A stretch of 64,000 nt of DNA from Mucilaginibacter ginsenosidivorans (GTDB lineage: Bacteria > Bacteroidota > Bacteroidia > Sphingobacteriales > Sphingobacteriaceae), in contig NZ_CP042436.1 in assembly GCF_007971025.1 (NCBI RefSeq), positions 1,426,001 to 1,490,000 of the forward strand. The letters are read 5' to 3'. Of the stretch, positions 44,579-53,065 are shown one piece after another. A program made the translations under genes and the position numbers. The notes below the pieces were generated by a model. That model was not told where the DNA came from. It saw only the letters and a list, made by a program, of their open reading frames with translations, and searched no databases. Numbering within the stretch: the first letter of the stretch is position 1; every line of letters begins with the position of its first letter.

Positions 44579-44861
44579 AGCTAACGATAAGACCCTGAAA
44601 GAAGCCATAGAGCAGATGCTGCAGGTTTACAAGATCAAACGGCGGTACGACGAGACCGGGATCATATCTGCCTGGCCCGAACTGGTTGGTAAATCGGTTG
44701 CCAATCGTACCAAAGAAATATTCATCAGCGATAAAAAACTCTTCCTCCGGATCGAATCGTCCGTAATAAAAAATGAACTGCTGATGATGCGTTCGCAGAT
44801 AATCGAAAAGATAAATAAGGACGCCAACGCGCTGGTTATCGAAGAAATTATCTTCCTCTAG
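44571..44861 (+). CDS. DUF721 (DciA-like) protein
   Basis: The 96-residue protein (TLKEAIEQMLQVYKIKRRYD, ISAWPELVGKSVANRTKEIF, LFLRIESSVIKNELLMMRSQ, IIEKINKD) is the compact KH-like DUF721 domain. Related DciA proteins help load the replicative helicase. The gene follows recF with an 8-bp overlap, a common arrangement in Bacteroidota. Its 3' end overlaps the convergent small membrane gene by 14 bp. Confidence 0.9.
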   Translation: MRKANDKTLKEAIEQMLQVYKIKRRYDETGIISAWPELVGKSVANRTKEIFISDKKLFLRIESSVIKNELLMMRSQIIEKINKDANALVIEEIIFL

Positions 44862-45051
44862 ACCAACGGGCCCTTGCTACCGACTTTTTCCTGAAATCAT
44901 CACTGATGATAGAATAGCCCAGTATCATAAATCCCGGAGTGATGAATAACAGTTGCACTTCAGGCGGGTGATGGATGAAGAACAGCGAATTGATAAATAT
45001 GATAGCAGCGATCAGTACCGCGTATATAAGACTTTTGACAAGCAGTTTCAT
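44848..45051 (-). CDS. Small membrane protein, two helices
   Basis: The 67-residue product has two hydrophobic helices (residues 5-25, SLIYAVLIAAIIFINSLFF, and 33-50, LLFITPGFMILGYSIIS) and a very basic tail (RKKSVARARWSRGR). The composition is that of a real inner-membrane protein, but the family is unknown. It overlaps the DUF721 gene tail-to-tail. Confidence 0.6.
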   Translation of the reverse strand: MKLLVKSLIYAVLIAAIIFINSLFFIHHPPEVQLLFITPGFMILGYSIISDDFRKKSVARARWSRGR

Positions 45052-45183
45052 AAAATTTGTTTTAAGGTATCACAAAGTAATACAAAAACCCTGCCAGCAT
45101 ACGTATTTTTATAACCCGCAGGCTCGCAACAACCTAAAGGTATTAACTTAAATTAAAATAAGCAAGGGAGATGGGGAAAATAT

Positions 45184-45219
45184 TTCCTGAAAGCGGAACT
45201 GAATTTCCGCTTTCAGGAA
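45184..45219 (-). terminator. 15-bp inverted repeat after ndk
   Basis: TTCCTGAAAGCGGAA (45184-45198) and TTCCGCTTTCAGGAA (45205-45219) pair perfectly around a 6-nt loop. The hairpin lies 8 bp past the ndk stop; the following T-run on the minus strand is modest. Confidence 0.75.
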
Positions 45220-45227
45220 TAAGATTT

Positions 45228-45647
45228 TTAGAACTTTTCGAAAGCCGAAAAGTAAAAATCGCCTTCTATTTTAGCGTTTTCGTCCGAATCGGAACCATGC
45301 ACAGCGTTTGCATCGATCGATTTGGCAAACAGGTTACGGATAGTTCCGGGTTCAGCCTTAGCAGGGTCGGTGGCGCCTATCAGTTTCCTGAAATCTTCAA
45401 CCGCATTGTCTTTTTCCAAAATGGCAGCTACTATCGGGCCCGATGACATGAAAGCCACCAGGTCGTTATAAAAAGGGCGTGCAGCGTGCACGGCGTAAAA
45501 CTGGCCGGCTTTCTCGGGCGTGAGCCAAAGGTATTTCATCGCGGTGATCTTAAAGCCGCCCTTTATGATCTGGTCTAAAATAGCGCCGGTGTGTCCGTTA
45601 GCGACAGCATCGGGCTTTATCATAGTGAATGTTTTATTGGTTTCCAT
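45228..45647 (-). CDS. ndk: Nucleoside diphosphate kinase
   Basis: NDK transfers the gamma-phosphate of ATP to nucleoside diphosphates through a phospho-histidine. The 139-residue protein has [39 protein letters not shown] and the active His117 in NAVHGSDS. It is complete and single. Confidence 0.97.
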   Translation of the reverse strand: METNKTFTMIKPDAVANGHTGAILDQIIKGGFKITAMKYLWLTPEKAGQFYAVHAARPFYNDLVAFMSSGPIVAAILEKDNAVEDFRKLIGATDPAKAEPGTIRNLFAKSIDANAVHGSDSDENAKIEGDFYFSAFEKF

Positions 45648-45766
45648 CGTCTCTTTTAAATTGCCGCAAAAGTAGCGTTTTAATGTTAATAAATAAATGC
45701 TTTTTGTAAACCTTACACTTACCTTTAAAACTCAATTACAATTGAATAAGTGTTTTGCCGGAATAG

Positions 45767-45795
45767 TTTGTATTTAATTTATTTCCTTAGCTTTG
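45767..45795 (+). promoter_or_regulatory. Promoter of nrnA
   Basis: TTTG (45767-45770) and TAGCTTTG (45788-45795), 17 bp apart, match the phylum consensus. The ATG at 45814 leaves a leader of about 15 nt. Confidence 0.65.
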
Positions 45796-45813
45796 CACGC
45801 TATTTTTAAATGA

Positions 45814-46824
45814 ATGCTGGAATTAGCCGCGCTTAAGGAATTTTTAGAACAACCCCGCCGAATTGTCATAACTACCCATCATAAACCTGATGGCGATGCT
45901 ATGGGCTCGTCGCTGGGCCTGTACAATTACCTGATACAGCAGGGCCATCACGCCAAAGTGATCACGCCGACAGATTATCCCGATTTCCTGGCCTGGATGC
46001 CCGGTAACGGCGAAGTGATCATCTACACAGAAAATACAAAGGAAAGTGCCGAACTGGTTGCCAATGCAGAGCTGATATTCTGCCTTGATTTTAATACGCT
46101 GAGCCGCATTAACGAACTGGGCGAACTGGTGCGGGCCAGCAATGCGGTAAAAGTGATGATAGACCATCACCTGGAACCCGAGGACTTTGACGATTACCGT
46201 CATTGGGATATCAATGCATGTGCTTCGGCACAATTGGTTTACGATTTTATCGTTAATCAACTTAATAACAAACAACTGATCAACAAGGATGTGGCCACCT
46301 GCCTTTACACAGGCATCATGACTGATTCGGCCTCGTTCAAACTTCCAAATACCACATCGGGCGTTCACCGCATAGCTGCCGACCTGATAGACCTGGGCGC
46401 CGTTAACTGGCATATCCACGACCTGGTTTACAGCAATATGTCAGAAAACCGCCTGCGCTTTTTGGGGCATTGCCTGAGCAATAAACTGGAGGTGTTCCCC
46501 GAGTTTAACACGACACTGATAACCGTGAACAGGGAGGAATTGGAAAAATACCAGGTAGAGACGGGCGACACGGAAGGTATAGTGAACTACGGTCTATCGC
46601 TGGAAGGTGTGCGGCTGACCGCTTTTATTGTGGAACGAAAGGACAAAGTAAAGTTATCGCTAAGATCGAAGGGGGAGTTCCCGGCGAATGAGATATGTAA
46701 AAAATACTTTAACGGCGGCGGTCACCGCAACGCAGCGGGCGGCGAATCGACCGATAGCCTGGAACAGGTGATAAATAAATTTAAATTAATTTTACCAGAG
46801 TATAAAAAACTATTAATACAGTAA
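45814..46824 (+). CDS. nrnA: DHH phosphoesterase, NrnA-type oligoribonuclease/pAp phosphatase
   Basis: The 336-residue protein has the DHH motifs: THHKPDGDAMGSSLGL, CLDFNTLSRI, MIDHHLEPE and GIMTDSASFKL with the metal-binding Asp. The DHHA1 domain ends in KYFNGGGHRNAAGG. NrnA degrades short RNAs and pAp; in Bacteroidota it takes the place of Orn. It is followed after 3 bp by an FKBP gene and probably shares its transcript. Confidence 0.93.
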   Translation: MLELAALKEFLEQPRRIVITTHHKPDGDAMGSSLGLYNYLIQQGHHAKVITPTDYPDFLAWMPGNGEVIIYTENTKESAELVANAELIFCLDFNTLSRINELGELVRASNAVKVMIDHHLEPEDFDDYRHWDINACASAQLVYDFIVNQLNNKQLINKDVATCLYTGIMTDSASFKLPNTTSGVHRIAADLIDLGAVNWHIHDLVYSNMSENRLRFLGHCLSNKLEVFPEFNTTLITVNREELEKYQVETGDTEGIVNYGLSLEGVRLTAFIVERKDKVKLSLRSKGEFPANEICKKYFNGGGHRNAAGGESTDSLEQVINKFKLILPEYKKLLIQ

Positions 46825-46827
46825 ATA

Positions 46828-47811
46828 ATGAAAAAAAACTTAATGTTTTTAGTAATTGCAGCGGTTGGACTAGCAAGCTGCAATGGAGGATTTAAACAGG
46901 CACCGGGCGGTTTGTTATATAATATTCATATCGATAAAAGTGGCCCCAAAATAAAGGACGGCGATTTTATTAGTTTAAATGCTGTTACAAAAACCGACGG
47001 CGACTCGGTGCTATTCAGCAGTTATGAACAGGGAGCCGCATCAAACAGTATCATGCAGAAGAACAGGCCGGTAGGCGATGTGGCAAATATCTTCCAATAC
47101 CTGGCCGAAGGCGACAGTGTTACGGTTAAAGCCAATATAGATTCGATGGTGAAAAGAGGTATGCGCAGGCCTCCTATAAAAGGGAAGTACATTGTATATG
47201 AAATAAAAATCGAAAAGGTTATTCCAAAAGGTACCGGCAAAGATGCTGATAGCACCTTTAATGGCCAGGTTAAAAAATACATGGCGACGCAGGTGCAGGC
47301 GATGGCAAAAGCCGAGGACGCAAAAATGAAAAAATATATTGCTGATAAAAAACTTAACGGCACCACCACGGCAGACGGGTTGTATTACATCGTAAATAAG
47401 CCGGGCGTTGGCGATAAGGCTGCCCTGGGCGATACAGCGGAATTATTTTACACAGGTAAATTCCTTACAGGTAAGATTTTTGAAACCAACATTAAAGAGG
47501 TGGCTCAAAAAAATAACAACTACAACCCCGGTTTACAGTACAAGCCTATACGTGTACCGGTAGGTGTAAAAAAGGTAATAGCCGGTTGGGACGAAGGCTT
47601 GCAATTGATGAGCAAGGGCGAAAAAGCAACCTTCGTTATTCCCTCAAAGCTGGGCTATGGCGAACAGGGATATTACCCGGTTATAGCGCCATACACGTCA
47701 TTGGTATTTGAAGTAGAGGTTGTAGATATTATCCATCCGAATCCAAACGCGCCGAAATACGCCCCTCCTGCATTGCAGCCAACGGCAAAGCTAACACCGG
47801 CAAAAAAGTAA
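46828..47811 (+). CDS. Lipoprotein FKBP-type peptidyl-prolyl isomerase
   Basis: The 327-residue protein has a lipoprotein signal (MKKNLMFLVIAAVGLASC, Cys18). The first half (residues 20-170, GGLLYNIHIDKSGPKIKDGD) is a degenerate FKBP-like domain. The second half (190-310, GLYYIVNKPGVGDKAALGD, LGDTAELFYTGKFLTGKIFET, VIAGWDEGLQLMSKGEKATF, LGYGEQGYYPVIAPYTSLVF) is a complete FKBP domain. Such proteins assist folding in the periplasm or at the outer membrane. A closely similar gene follows. Confidence 0.93.
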   Translation: MKKNLMFLVIAAVGLASCNGGFKQAPGGLLYNIHIDKSGPKIKDGDFISLNAVTKTDGDSVLFSSYEQGAASNSIMQKNRPVGDVANIFQYLAEGDSVTVKANIDSMVKRGMRRPPIKGKYIVYEIKIEKVIPKGTGKDADSTFNGQVKKYMATQVQAMAKAEDAKMKKYIADKKLNGTTTADGLYYIVNKPGVGDKAALGDTAELFYTGKFLTGKIFETNIKEVAQKNNNYNPGLQYKPIRVPVGVKKVIAGWDEGLQLMSKGEKATFVIPSKLGYGEQGYYPVIAPYTSLVFEVEVVDIIHPNPNAPKYAPPALQPTAKLTPAKK

Positions 47812-47824
47812 TTTATTGATATAA

Positions 47825-47852
47825 CCCCCGCGAAAGCGGGGGCTTTTGTTTT
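47825..47852 (+). terminator. Intrinsic terminator between the two FKBP genes
   Basis: CCCCCGC (47825-47831), GAAA loop, GCGGGGG (47836-47842), then CTTTTGTTTT. Confidence 0.93.
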
Positions 47853-47856
47853 ATAT

Positions 47857-48828
47857 ATGAAAAAAATAGCAATAGCGCTTTTATCATTCATGATTGTTGG
47901 TCTTGGGCTGAAAGCGCAGGATGGTTTTGTAAAGACACCGCAGGGTGACCTGGTGAAGAACCTGACCAATAAACCAGGCGACAAAATAAAAGTGAATGAT
48001 GTGGTGACTTTTAACCTCACCCAAAAAACAGAAAAGGACTCGGTATTGGGATCTACCTATACCATGGGCCGCCCCATTAAAATACAGGTACAAGAGTCAA
48101 AAAATGCTGCGGACCTGATGGACATCTTCCCTGTACTGGCCGAAAAGGATAGCGCTTTGGTAAAAGTTCCTACCGACTCGCTGTTTAAAGGACATGACGA
48201 TCAGCGCCCCCCGTTTCTGCCCAAGGGCAGCTACCTGGTGTGCCTGGTAAAGATAGAGCGTGTGCAGACGCTCGACGATGCGATGGCCGAGCGCAGTAAG
48301 ATCGTCGACAGCATGAAAACAGCCGAGACCACGGAACGGAATAAATACATAACCGATCATAAACTTGTTCTAAAAACTACGGCTTCAGGGCTGGAATATG
48401 TAATAACCAAACCTTCGTTAAAGCACAAACCACTTGCCGGCGATACGGTATTGGTTAATTATGTGGGCAGGTTCCTGAACGGGCAGATATTTGATACCAG
48501 CATTCAAACCGAAGCTGAAAAAGCCGGACTGAACCAGCCGGGCCGCACTTATGCCCCATACCAGTTTGTTGTTGGTAAAGGAAACGTTATTCCCGGTTGG
48601 GACGAAGGTCTGCTTCTGCTGGGCAGCGGTGCAAAGGCCACATTTGTTATACCGTCCAGCCTGGCTTACGGGCAGGAAGGCTATAGCGACATCCCGCCTT
48701 TCGCTACATTGGTATTCGACCTCGAACTGACAGGCATAAAACCGATAAAGCATGCACCCGCTGCTATCAAACCGGTTATAAAGAAGACCACGGTTAAAAA
48801 ACATACCGTTGCCAAAAAGAAAAGCTGA
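47857..48828 (+). CDS. FKBP-type peptidyl-prolyl isomerase, exported
   Basis: The 323-residue protein has a standard signal peptide (MKKIAIALLSFMIVGLGLKAQ) instead of a lipobox. It then has the same two-part layout as the preceding gene: an N-terminal diverged half (QGDLVKNLTNKPGDKIKVND) and a C-terminal FKBP domain (ASGLEYVITKPSLKHKPLAG, VIPGWDEGLLLLGSGAKATF, YSDIPPFATLVFDLELTGI). A basic Lys-rich tail of about 20 residues follows. The two are tandem paralogues separated by a terminator only 45 bp long, so this copy may depend on read-through. Confidence 0.93.
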   Translation: MKKIAIALLSFMIVGLGLKAQDGFVKTPQGDLVKNLTNKPGDKIKVNDVVTFNLTQKTEKDSVLGSTYTMGRPIKIQVQESKNAADLMDIFPVLAEKDSALVKVPTDSLFKGHDDQRPPFLPKGSYLVCLVKIERVQTLDDAMAERSKIVDSMKTAETTERNKYITDHKLVLKTTASGLEYVITKPSLKHKPLAGDTVLVNYVGRFLNGQIFDTSIQTEAEKAGLNQPGRTYAPYQFVVGKGNVIPGWDEGLLLLGSGAKATFVIPSSLAYGQEGYSDIPPFATLVFDLELTGIKPIKHAPAAIKPVIKKTTVKKHTVAKKKS

Positions 48829-48834
48829 TATACG

Positions 48835-48860
48835 GCCCCCGATGACCCGGGGGCTTTTTT
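48835..48860 (+). terminator. Intrinsic terminator after the second FKBP gene
   Basis: GCCCCC(G) at 48835-48841 pairs with (C)GGGGGC at 48848-48854, followed by six T residues. A TAACTTTG promoter box for tatD overlaps its end (48863-48870). Confidence 0.88.
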
Positions 48861-48918
48861 ATTAACTTTGCGATATTAAAAAGCTATCTCGTTGTGAAGA
48901 GGCTTTCAGCAAAGACCT

Positions 48919-49686
48919 ATGTTATTAACGGACACCCATACCCATCAATATTACCAAACCGACCCGCTCAAAAGGCAGGAGCTAATGCAGCGTTGCCTTG
49001 ATAATAATATCGGGCGGTTGTTTTTGCCCAATGTCGATTCGGCTTCGATGGAGCTGGTATTCAGCCAGGTAGCCGCCTTTCCCGAAAACTGCTTTGCCAT
49101 GCTCGGTTTGCATCCCTGCGACGTAAAAGAAAACTGGCAGCAGGAACTCAGCGCCATAAAAGAAGCCATTCCTTCACACAAAATTTACGCGATAGGTGAA
49201 ATAGGTATCGACCTGTATTGGGATAAAACCACGCTGGATATACAGGTAGAAGCATTTAGAATACAGATAGGTTGGGCGAAAGAGCTGAAACTCCCCATCG
49301 TTATCCACTGCCGTAACTCATACGACGAAGTATTAGAGGTATTAAAGGAAGAATATGACGAAAACCTGCGCGGCATATTGCACTGCTTTACCGGAACGCT
49401 GGAACAGGCCAGGCAACTCATCGGTATGGGTTTTTACCTGGGTATCGGCGGCGTGGTAACCTACAAAAATTCCGGCCTCGACAAAGTAGTGGAGCAGGTG
49501 GATTTGGAACACCTGGTGTTGGAGACCGATTCGCCATACTTAACCCCGGTTCCTTTCCGCGGCAAACCCAATGAGAGCTCTTACCTGGTTTACGTGGCGC
49601 AGAAGGTAGCTGATCTTCACCGGGTAAGTATCGAAACCGTAGCAGATATTACCACAGAAAATTCTAAAGCTATTTTTGGGATTTGA
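48919..49686 (+). CDS. TatD-family metal-dependent DNase
   Basis: The 255-residue TIM-barrel hydrolase has TDTHTHQYY (two metal His), FAMLGLHPCDVKE, AIGEIGIDLYWD, LPIVIHCRNSYDE, ILHCFTGTLEQA and LVLETDSPYLTPVPFRGKPN, all TatD landmarks. It acts as a 3'-5' exonuclease on DNA; several paralogues are usual. It stands alone behind a TAnnTTTG box. Confidence 0.93.
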   Translation: MLLTDTHTHQYYQTDPLKRQELMQRCLDNNIGRLFLPNVDSASMELVFSQVAAFPENCFAMLGLHPCDVKENWQQELSAIKEAIPSHKIYAIGEIGIDLYWDKTTLDIQVEAFRIQIGWAKELKLPIVIHCRNSYDEVLEVLKEEYDENLRGILHCFTGTLEQARQLIGMGFYLGIGGVVTYKNSGLDKVVEQVDLEHLVLETDSPYLTPVPFRGKPNESSYLVYVAQKVADLHRVSIETVADITTENSKAIFGI

Positions 49687-49837
49687 TTCTGTCTTTGGCG
49701 AAAGCAATATTCATGTTATTTTGCCTTACACGCTGTCTCGCTCCCGGCGTCCACGCCTCGTGATGCTTCTCCTCCATGTAGCGCCCCTCCATTAAACCAT
49801 CGCCGCTAAAATAAATCCAATAGCTGTAATCGCAGCC

Positions 49838-50599
49838 ATGAAGGACTTTTACTACATCCTCGGTACCGCCCGCGATGCCACCCAACCCGAAATTGAGGTG
49901 GCATATCGAAAACTTGCCCGCAGGTTCTACCGCGATGGCGAGGCGCACGACGAATTTATGGACAGCCATTTCCGCGAGATAACCGAGGCTTATGATACCC
50001 TGCGCGATACCAATCGCCGCAGCAAGTATGACACCGCCTTCAGGCGTAACCATCAACGCAGCCTAGCCGCCTTCAAACTCAAATATCTTAATATCGCAGT
50101 CGCGATAACGTTCGTGGCGGTAACGGCACTGTTTGCCGACTATGTCATCAGCTCCATTCGTGGCCACACTTCAAAAAAACCGGTAACAAAAACTCCCATA
50201 CAACCTGCGGTTGCTGCTGTGGCAGCCATTCGGCCAAAAAAACATCACAAAGCGGTGACAGCGGCCGTCCAAAGCCATCTAACTACACTCAGCACCAAAG
50301 AGCATAATCCGGCTTCGGAAATCAACGCGTTTATCCCCGTTACACATGCTGGCCCATCCATTACCGACACAACCGGTCCGGCGCCTGTTTCAACTGCCTT
50401 GCCCTATTTGGTCACCCTGCACGCCAACGTAACCGGCATCGTTTACCTGCACCGGTCACCCGATTATAACTCACCCGTCATCGCCAAAATTTCGGACGAA
50501 ACCCAGGTACAATTGCGGCAAAAGGGCGAAACCTATTGTAAGGTACTATTTAACGACCAGGAAGGTTATGTACTGACAAGTAGTATTATTAGGCCGTAA
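49838..50599 (+). CDS. J-domain-like protein lacking HPD, with one TM helix and an SH3 domain
   Basis: The 253-residue protein begins with a J-domain fold (DFYYILGTARDATQPEIEVA, YRKLARRFYRD, EITEAYDTLRDTNRRSKYD), but the HPD tripeptide needed to stimulate Hsp70 is Y31-R32-D33. A membrane helix follows at about 83-105, then a linker rich in Ala, Thr and Lys. A C-terminal SH3b-like domain (VYLHRSPDYNSPVIAKIS, GETYCKVLFNDQEGYVLTSS) ends the protein. The J part should be cytoplasmic and the SH3 part periplasmic. A J-like domain without HPD probably binds a partner rather than acting as an Hsp70 co-chaperone. Confidence 0.78.
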   Translation: MKDFYYILGTARDATQPEIEVAYRKLARRFYRDGEAHDEFMDSHFREITEAYDTLRDTNRRSKYDTAFRRNHQRSLAAFKLKYLNIAVAITFVAVTALFADYVISSIRGHTSKKPVTKTPIQPAVAAVAAIRPKKHHKAVTAAVQSHLTTLSTKEHNPASEINAFIPVTHAGPSITDTTGPAPVSTALPYLVTLHANVTGIVYLHRSPDYNSPVIAKISDETQVQLRQKGETYCKVLFNDQEGYVLTSSIIRP

Positions 50600-50944
50600 T
50601 GATGATACTATTTCGGCATTGGTTTTGAAAAAAAATCCACGAAACAAAAAAGCTTTACAATTTGTAAAGCTTTTAGCGGAATGGACGGCTCCGTATATCT
50701 TCCGGAAAATGTCTCACTTATAGATTTTTACAATCAGATATGTTGAATGGTAACCTTTTTGGTGGCCTTGATAAACATCTCTGTTTGAAAGATTTTGAAA
50801 GAACTAGTGTTATTCAAATGTACAAAATGCTATAAAGACTAACAAATGTTCAACGTCTTTTCCAAGCGATCCGATTTTCAGTTTACAGAGTGATCGTTAT
50901 CGCTTTAGTTCTGGTTCCTGTATTCAAGTGGTGTCATGCCTGTC
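50600..50944. other. Intergenic region with a tRNA 3'-end-like remnant
   Basis: A 345-bp gap without genes. At 50675-50693 the plus strand reads AGCGGAATGGACGGCTCCG; on the minus strand this gives CCGTCCATTCCGC, which looks like the end of the T-arm plus the 3' acceptor strand of a tRNA. It is followed on that strand directly by a hairpin and T-run. No complete tRNA can be folded from the DNA to its right. This is what remains at one end when an integrase inserts an element into a tRNA 3' end. Nothing else is recognised in the gap. Confidence 0.45.
50648..50674. terminator. Bidirectional terminator hairpin
   Basis: AAAAGCTTTACAA (50648-50660) and TTGTAAAGCTTTT (50662-50674) pair perfectly. 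On the minus strand the stem ends in TTTTTTG, and on the plus strand in TTTTAG. It ends the J-like gene transcript or an ancestral minus-strand tRNA transcript. Confidence 0.8.
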
Positions 50945-52039
50945 TTAGGCCTTGGTCTTTTGTTTCTCAATAGCCAGTAGCAGGTTTTCAAATGCCTTAT
51001 TAAATTTTTCAATGCCTTCATCCTCCAGCTTTTGCGTAACCATAGCTAAATCAATACCACCTTTTTTTAGTCTGCTTAATATTTCGGTCGCTTCGTCCAG
51101 ATCCTCACCTAAGGTATTTGCAGCTATACCGTGATCCCGGAAAGCTGCTATAGTCTCTAACGGAATCGTGTTTACTGTATCAGGTCCGATGAGGGCTTCT
51201 ATATATTTGGTATCTTTAAAAGAAGGGTCTTTGCTGCTGGTGCTTGCCCATAACAAACGCTGTACTTTTGCGCCTTTGGCAGCCAGCCTTTCCCAGCGCG
51301 GGCCGCTGAACGCCCTTTTGAAAATTTCGTAGGCTTTTTTCGCTGACGCGATAGCAATTTTACCTTTTAGGCCGCTCAAGTCCTTTTCATCAATCATCGG
51401 GTCAACCATCACATCTATCCTGCTTAGAAAAAAACTGGCTACTGATGAAATCTGGTCTATCGCTTTATTCTTCGCCAACCTGTCTTCCAAGCCTGATAAA
51501 TAGGCTTCTACCACCTCTTCGTATCTTGGCAAGCCAAATAGTAAGGTAATGTTAATATTTATGCCAGCGGCAATTGAACTTCTTATAGCGGCTAAACCCG
51601 GCTGTGTCGCCGGAATTTTTATCATTACGTTTCTGCGGTCAATTTCTTTCCAAAGTTTTAAGGCCTGTTTAGCTGTTTCCCCGGTTTTCAATGCCAAAAA
51701 TGGCGATACCTCCAAACTCACAAAACCATCGGCACCGTTAGCCTCATCGTAAACAATCCTGAATACGTCGGCCGCATTTTTGATATCGGTTATGGCTAAT
51801 CCAAAAAATATATCTTCATTGCTGCGGTCACCTTCAGCCAGCATACGAATTTCGTTATTATAAGCGGTACTGCCGGTAATGGCCTTTTCAAAAATAGACG
51901 GGTTTGAAGTTACCCCGCTTATGCCATCCTCATTGATCAGCTTCTTTAAATTTCCCGATGAAATAATACTCCGGTCGATAAAATCCAGCCATATACTTTG
52001 ACCAAAACTGTGGATTTGTTTTACCTTATTTGCTTCCAT
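50945..52039 (-). CDS. tal: Transaldolase
   Basis: Transaldolase moves a dihydroxyacetone unit between sugar phosphates in the non-oxidative pentose phosphate pathway. The 364-residue protein has GISGVTSNPSIFEKAI, DGFVSLEVSP, the Schiff-base Lys141 in NVMIKIPATQPG, NINITLLFGLPRYEEVVEAY and LLWASTSSKDPSFKDTKYIE. The length is that of the longer actinobacterial/cyanobacterial type rather than the short 215-residue form. It is monocistronic, with about 230 bp upstream holding no recognised site. Confidence 0.96.
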   Translation of the reverse strand: MEANKVKQIHSFGQSIWLDFIDRSIISSGNLKKLINEDGISGVTSNPSIFEKAITGSTAYNNEIRMLAEGDRSNEDIFFGLAITDIKNAADVFRIVYDEANGADGFVSLEVSPFLALKTGETAKQALKLWKEIDRRNVMIKIPATQPGLAAIRSSIAAGININITLLFGLPRYEEVVEAYLSGLEDRLAKNKAIDQISSVASFFLSRIDVMVDPMIDEKDLSGLKGKIAIASAKKAYEIFKRAFSGPRWERLAAKGAKVQRLLWASTSSKDPSFKDTKYIEALIGPDTVNTIPLETIAAFRDHGIAANTLGEDLDEATEILSRLKKGGIDLAMVTQKLEDEGIEKFNKAFENLLLAIEKQKTKA

Positions 52040-52270
52040 GATATGTTTTTTGTTAAGTCATTTTATACTTTTTAGTGAACGCTTTTAAAAACCTTAAAGT
52101 CATCTGATCTGGTAAGATTGAAACGAACAAAAAGGGATTTAAATTATCAAGAATATTGTGCCAGGTAACGCGTGAAAATCCCCAGATGATGAGCTGTCAG
52201 CAGTTTATGTTGCAATAAACATGCATTGCTTAAATAACCGGGACACCAATAAATGTAAGTGCAGGTAAAC

Positions 52271-52915
52271 TCAAAACAAACCCTGATTTATCTTATTCAT
52301 GACATAATTGACGATCACATCACAACGAACCAGGTTAAATTCATAGATCTGCTCCGGCTTCCATGCTTTGCTGAGCTCCGCCCGCAGCATTTCTTTGGCT
52401 CGGGTTAAACGGATCTTTACGTTTGATTCGCCGAGCGCTAAAACTTCCATCGTCTCATTGGTGCTCATGCCCTGCACCTCCCGCATCATAAATACCAATC
52501 GGTATTTTTCCGGCAAACTGGCAACCGCTTGTTCTAATATACTCTTCAGTTCCTTGTTCATCAGGCCGTTTAAAGGCGTTTCATGATGTTCATCAATAAA
52601 AGTGGTTTCCATCAGCGCTTTATCCTTTTTTGTTTTTCTCTTTTTATGCAGCAGGCTTTCGTTGATCAGTATCCGGGTGAGCCAGGTTCCGAAACTGGAT
52701 TGTTGCCTGTAGTTAGCGAGCTGACGATAAGCATTGATATAGGCAATCTGCATAATGTCCTCAGCCTCTGCGTTGTCATTGATTATAGACATGCTGATTC
52801 TGTACATACGCGAATTATATTTTCGCATTAGATTTTCATACAACTGCTGCTCACCGCCGACTATTCTGGCAACGATCTGTTCATCACTCAAATCTTTAAT
52901 TGTTGAGTTATCCAT
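52271..52915 (-). CDS. ECF sigma factor, candidate autoregulated master of the local regulon
   Basis: The 214-residue protein has sigma region 2 (YENLMRKYNSRMYRISMSII, AEAEDIMQIAYINAYRQL, SFGTWLTRILINESLLHKKR) and region 4 (SLPEKYRLVFMMREVQGMST, VLALGESNVKIRLTRAKEML). A C-terminal extension of about 35 residues (WKPEQIYEFNLVRCDVIVNY) could sense a signal. No anti-sigma gene is adjacent, unlike the SigK/RskA pair at 39 kb. Its promoter carries TGTAACCC-N15-CTCTA, a motif shared with the divergent doxX operon and the DUF4142 operon. Confidence 0.93.
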   Translation of the reverse strand: MDNSTIKDLSDEQIVARIVGGEQQLYENLMRKYNSRMYRISMSIINDNAEAEDIMQIAYINAYRQLANYRQQSSFGTWLTRILINESLLHKKRKTKKDKALMETTFIDEHHETPLNGLMNKELKSILEQAVASLPEKYRLVFMMREVQGMSTNETMEVLALGESNVKIRLTRAKEMLRAELSKAWKPEQIYEFNLVRCDVIVNYVMNKINQGLF

Positions 52916-52940
52916 AACTATATTGATCCTGATTATATAA

Positions 52941-52968
52941 TAGAGTATCGAAAAAGGAAAGGGTTACA
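52941..52968 (-). promoter_or_regulatory. ECF-type promoter of the sigma gene
   Basis: On the minus strand TGTAACCC (52968-52961) is followed after 15 bp by CTCTA (52945-52941). It is preceded by the A/T tract ATTAATTT. The start codon lies about 25 bp beyond. The -35 half forms the left arm of a perfect 15-bp inverted repeat (52958-52972 with 53010-53024) whose right arm is the -35 of the divergent doxX promoter. Confidence 0.75.
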
Positions 52969-53013
52969 AAATTAATGGTATTTCAGCCGGGTTGTTTGCA
53001 ATTCGTTACATTT

Positions 53014-53042
53014 TGTAACCCTTTTTAACCGGGCGTGCTCTA
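53014..53042 (+). promoter_or_regulatory. ECF-type promoter of the doxX-FNR-PTPS-folE operon
   Basis: TGTAACCC (53014-53021), 16 bp, CTCTA (53038-53042), with the doxX ATG 23 bp downstream. The sequence ATTTTGTAACCCTTT is identical to the corresponding part of the sigma-gene promoter on the other strand. Confidence 0.75.
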
Positions 53043-53065
53043 ACGTATAAATAATTAATAATATC

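Noticed and set aside
50741..50765. GGTAACCTTTTTGG in the gap right of the tRNA remnant as a fourth ECF promoter
   Set aside because: It lacks the CTCTA element at the required spacing and no gene starts downstream on the plus strand.
52040..52270. A weak sigma-promoter-like site upstream of transaldolase (TAAATCCC and TCTTA on the minus strand)
   Set aside because: Only partly similar to TGTAACCC-N15/16-CTCTA, with changes at the most conserved positions, so transaldolase is not assigned to the regulon.
52271..52915. A missing or hidden anti-sigma gene next to the ECF sigma gene
   Set aside because: No frame with an anti-sigma or membrane-helix layout overlaps or adjoins it; the neighbours are transaldolase and doxX.
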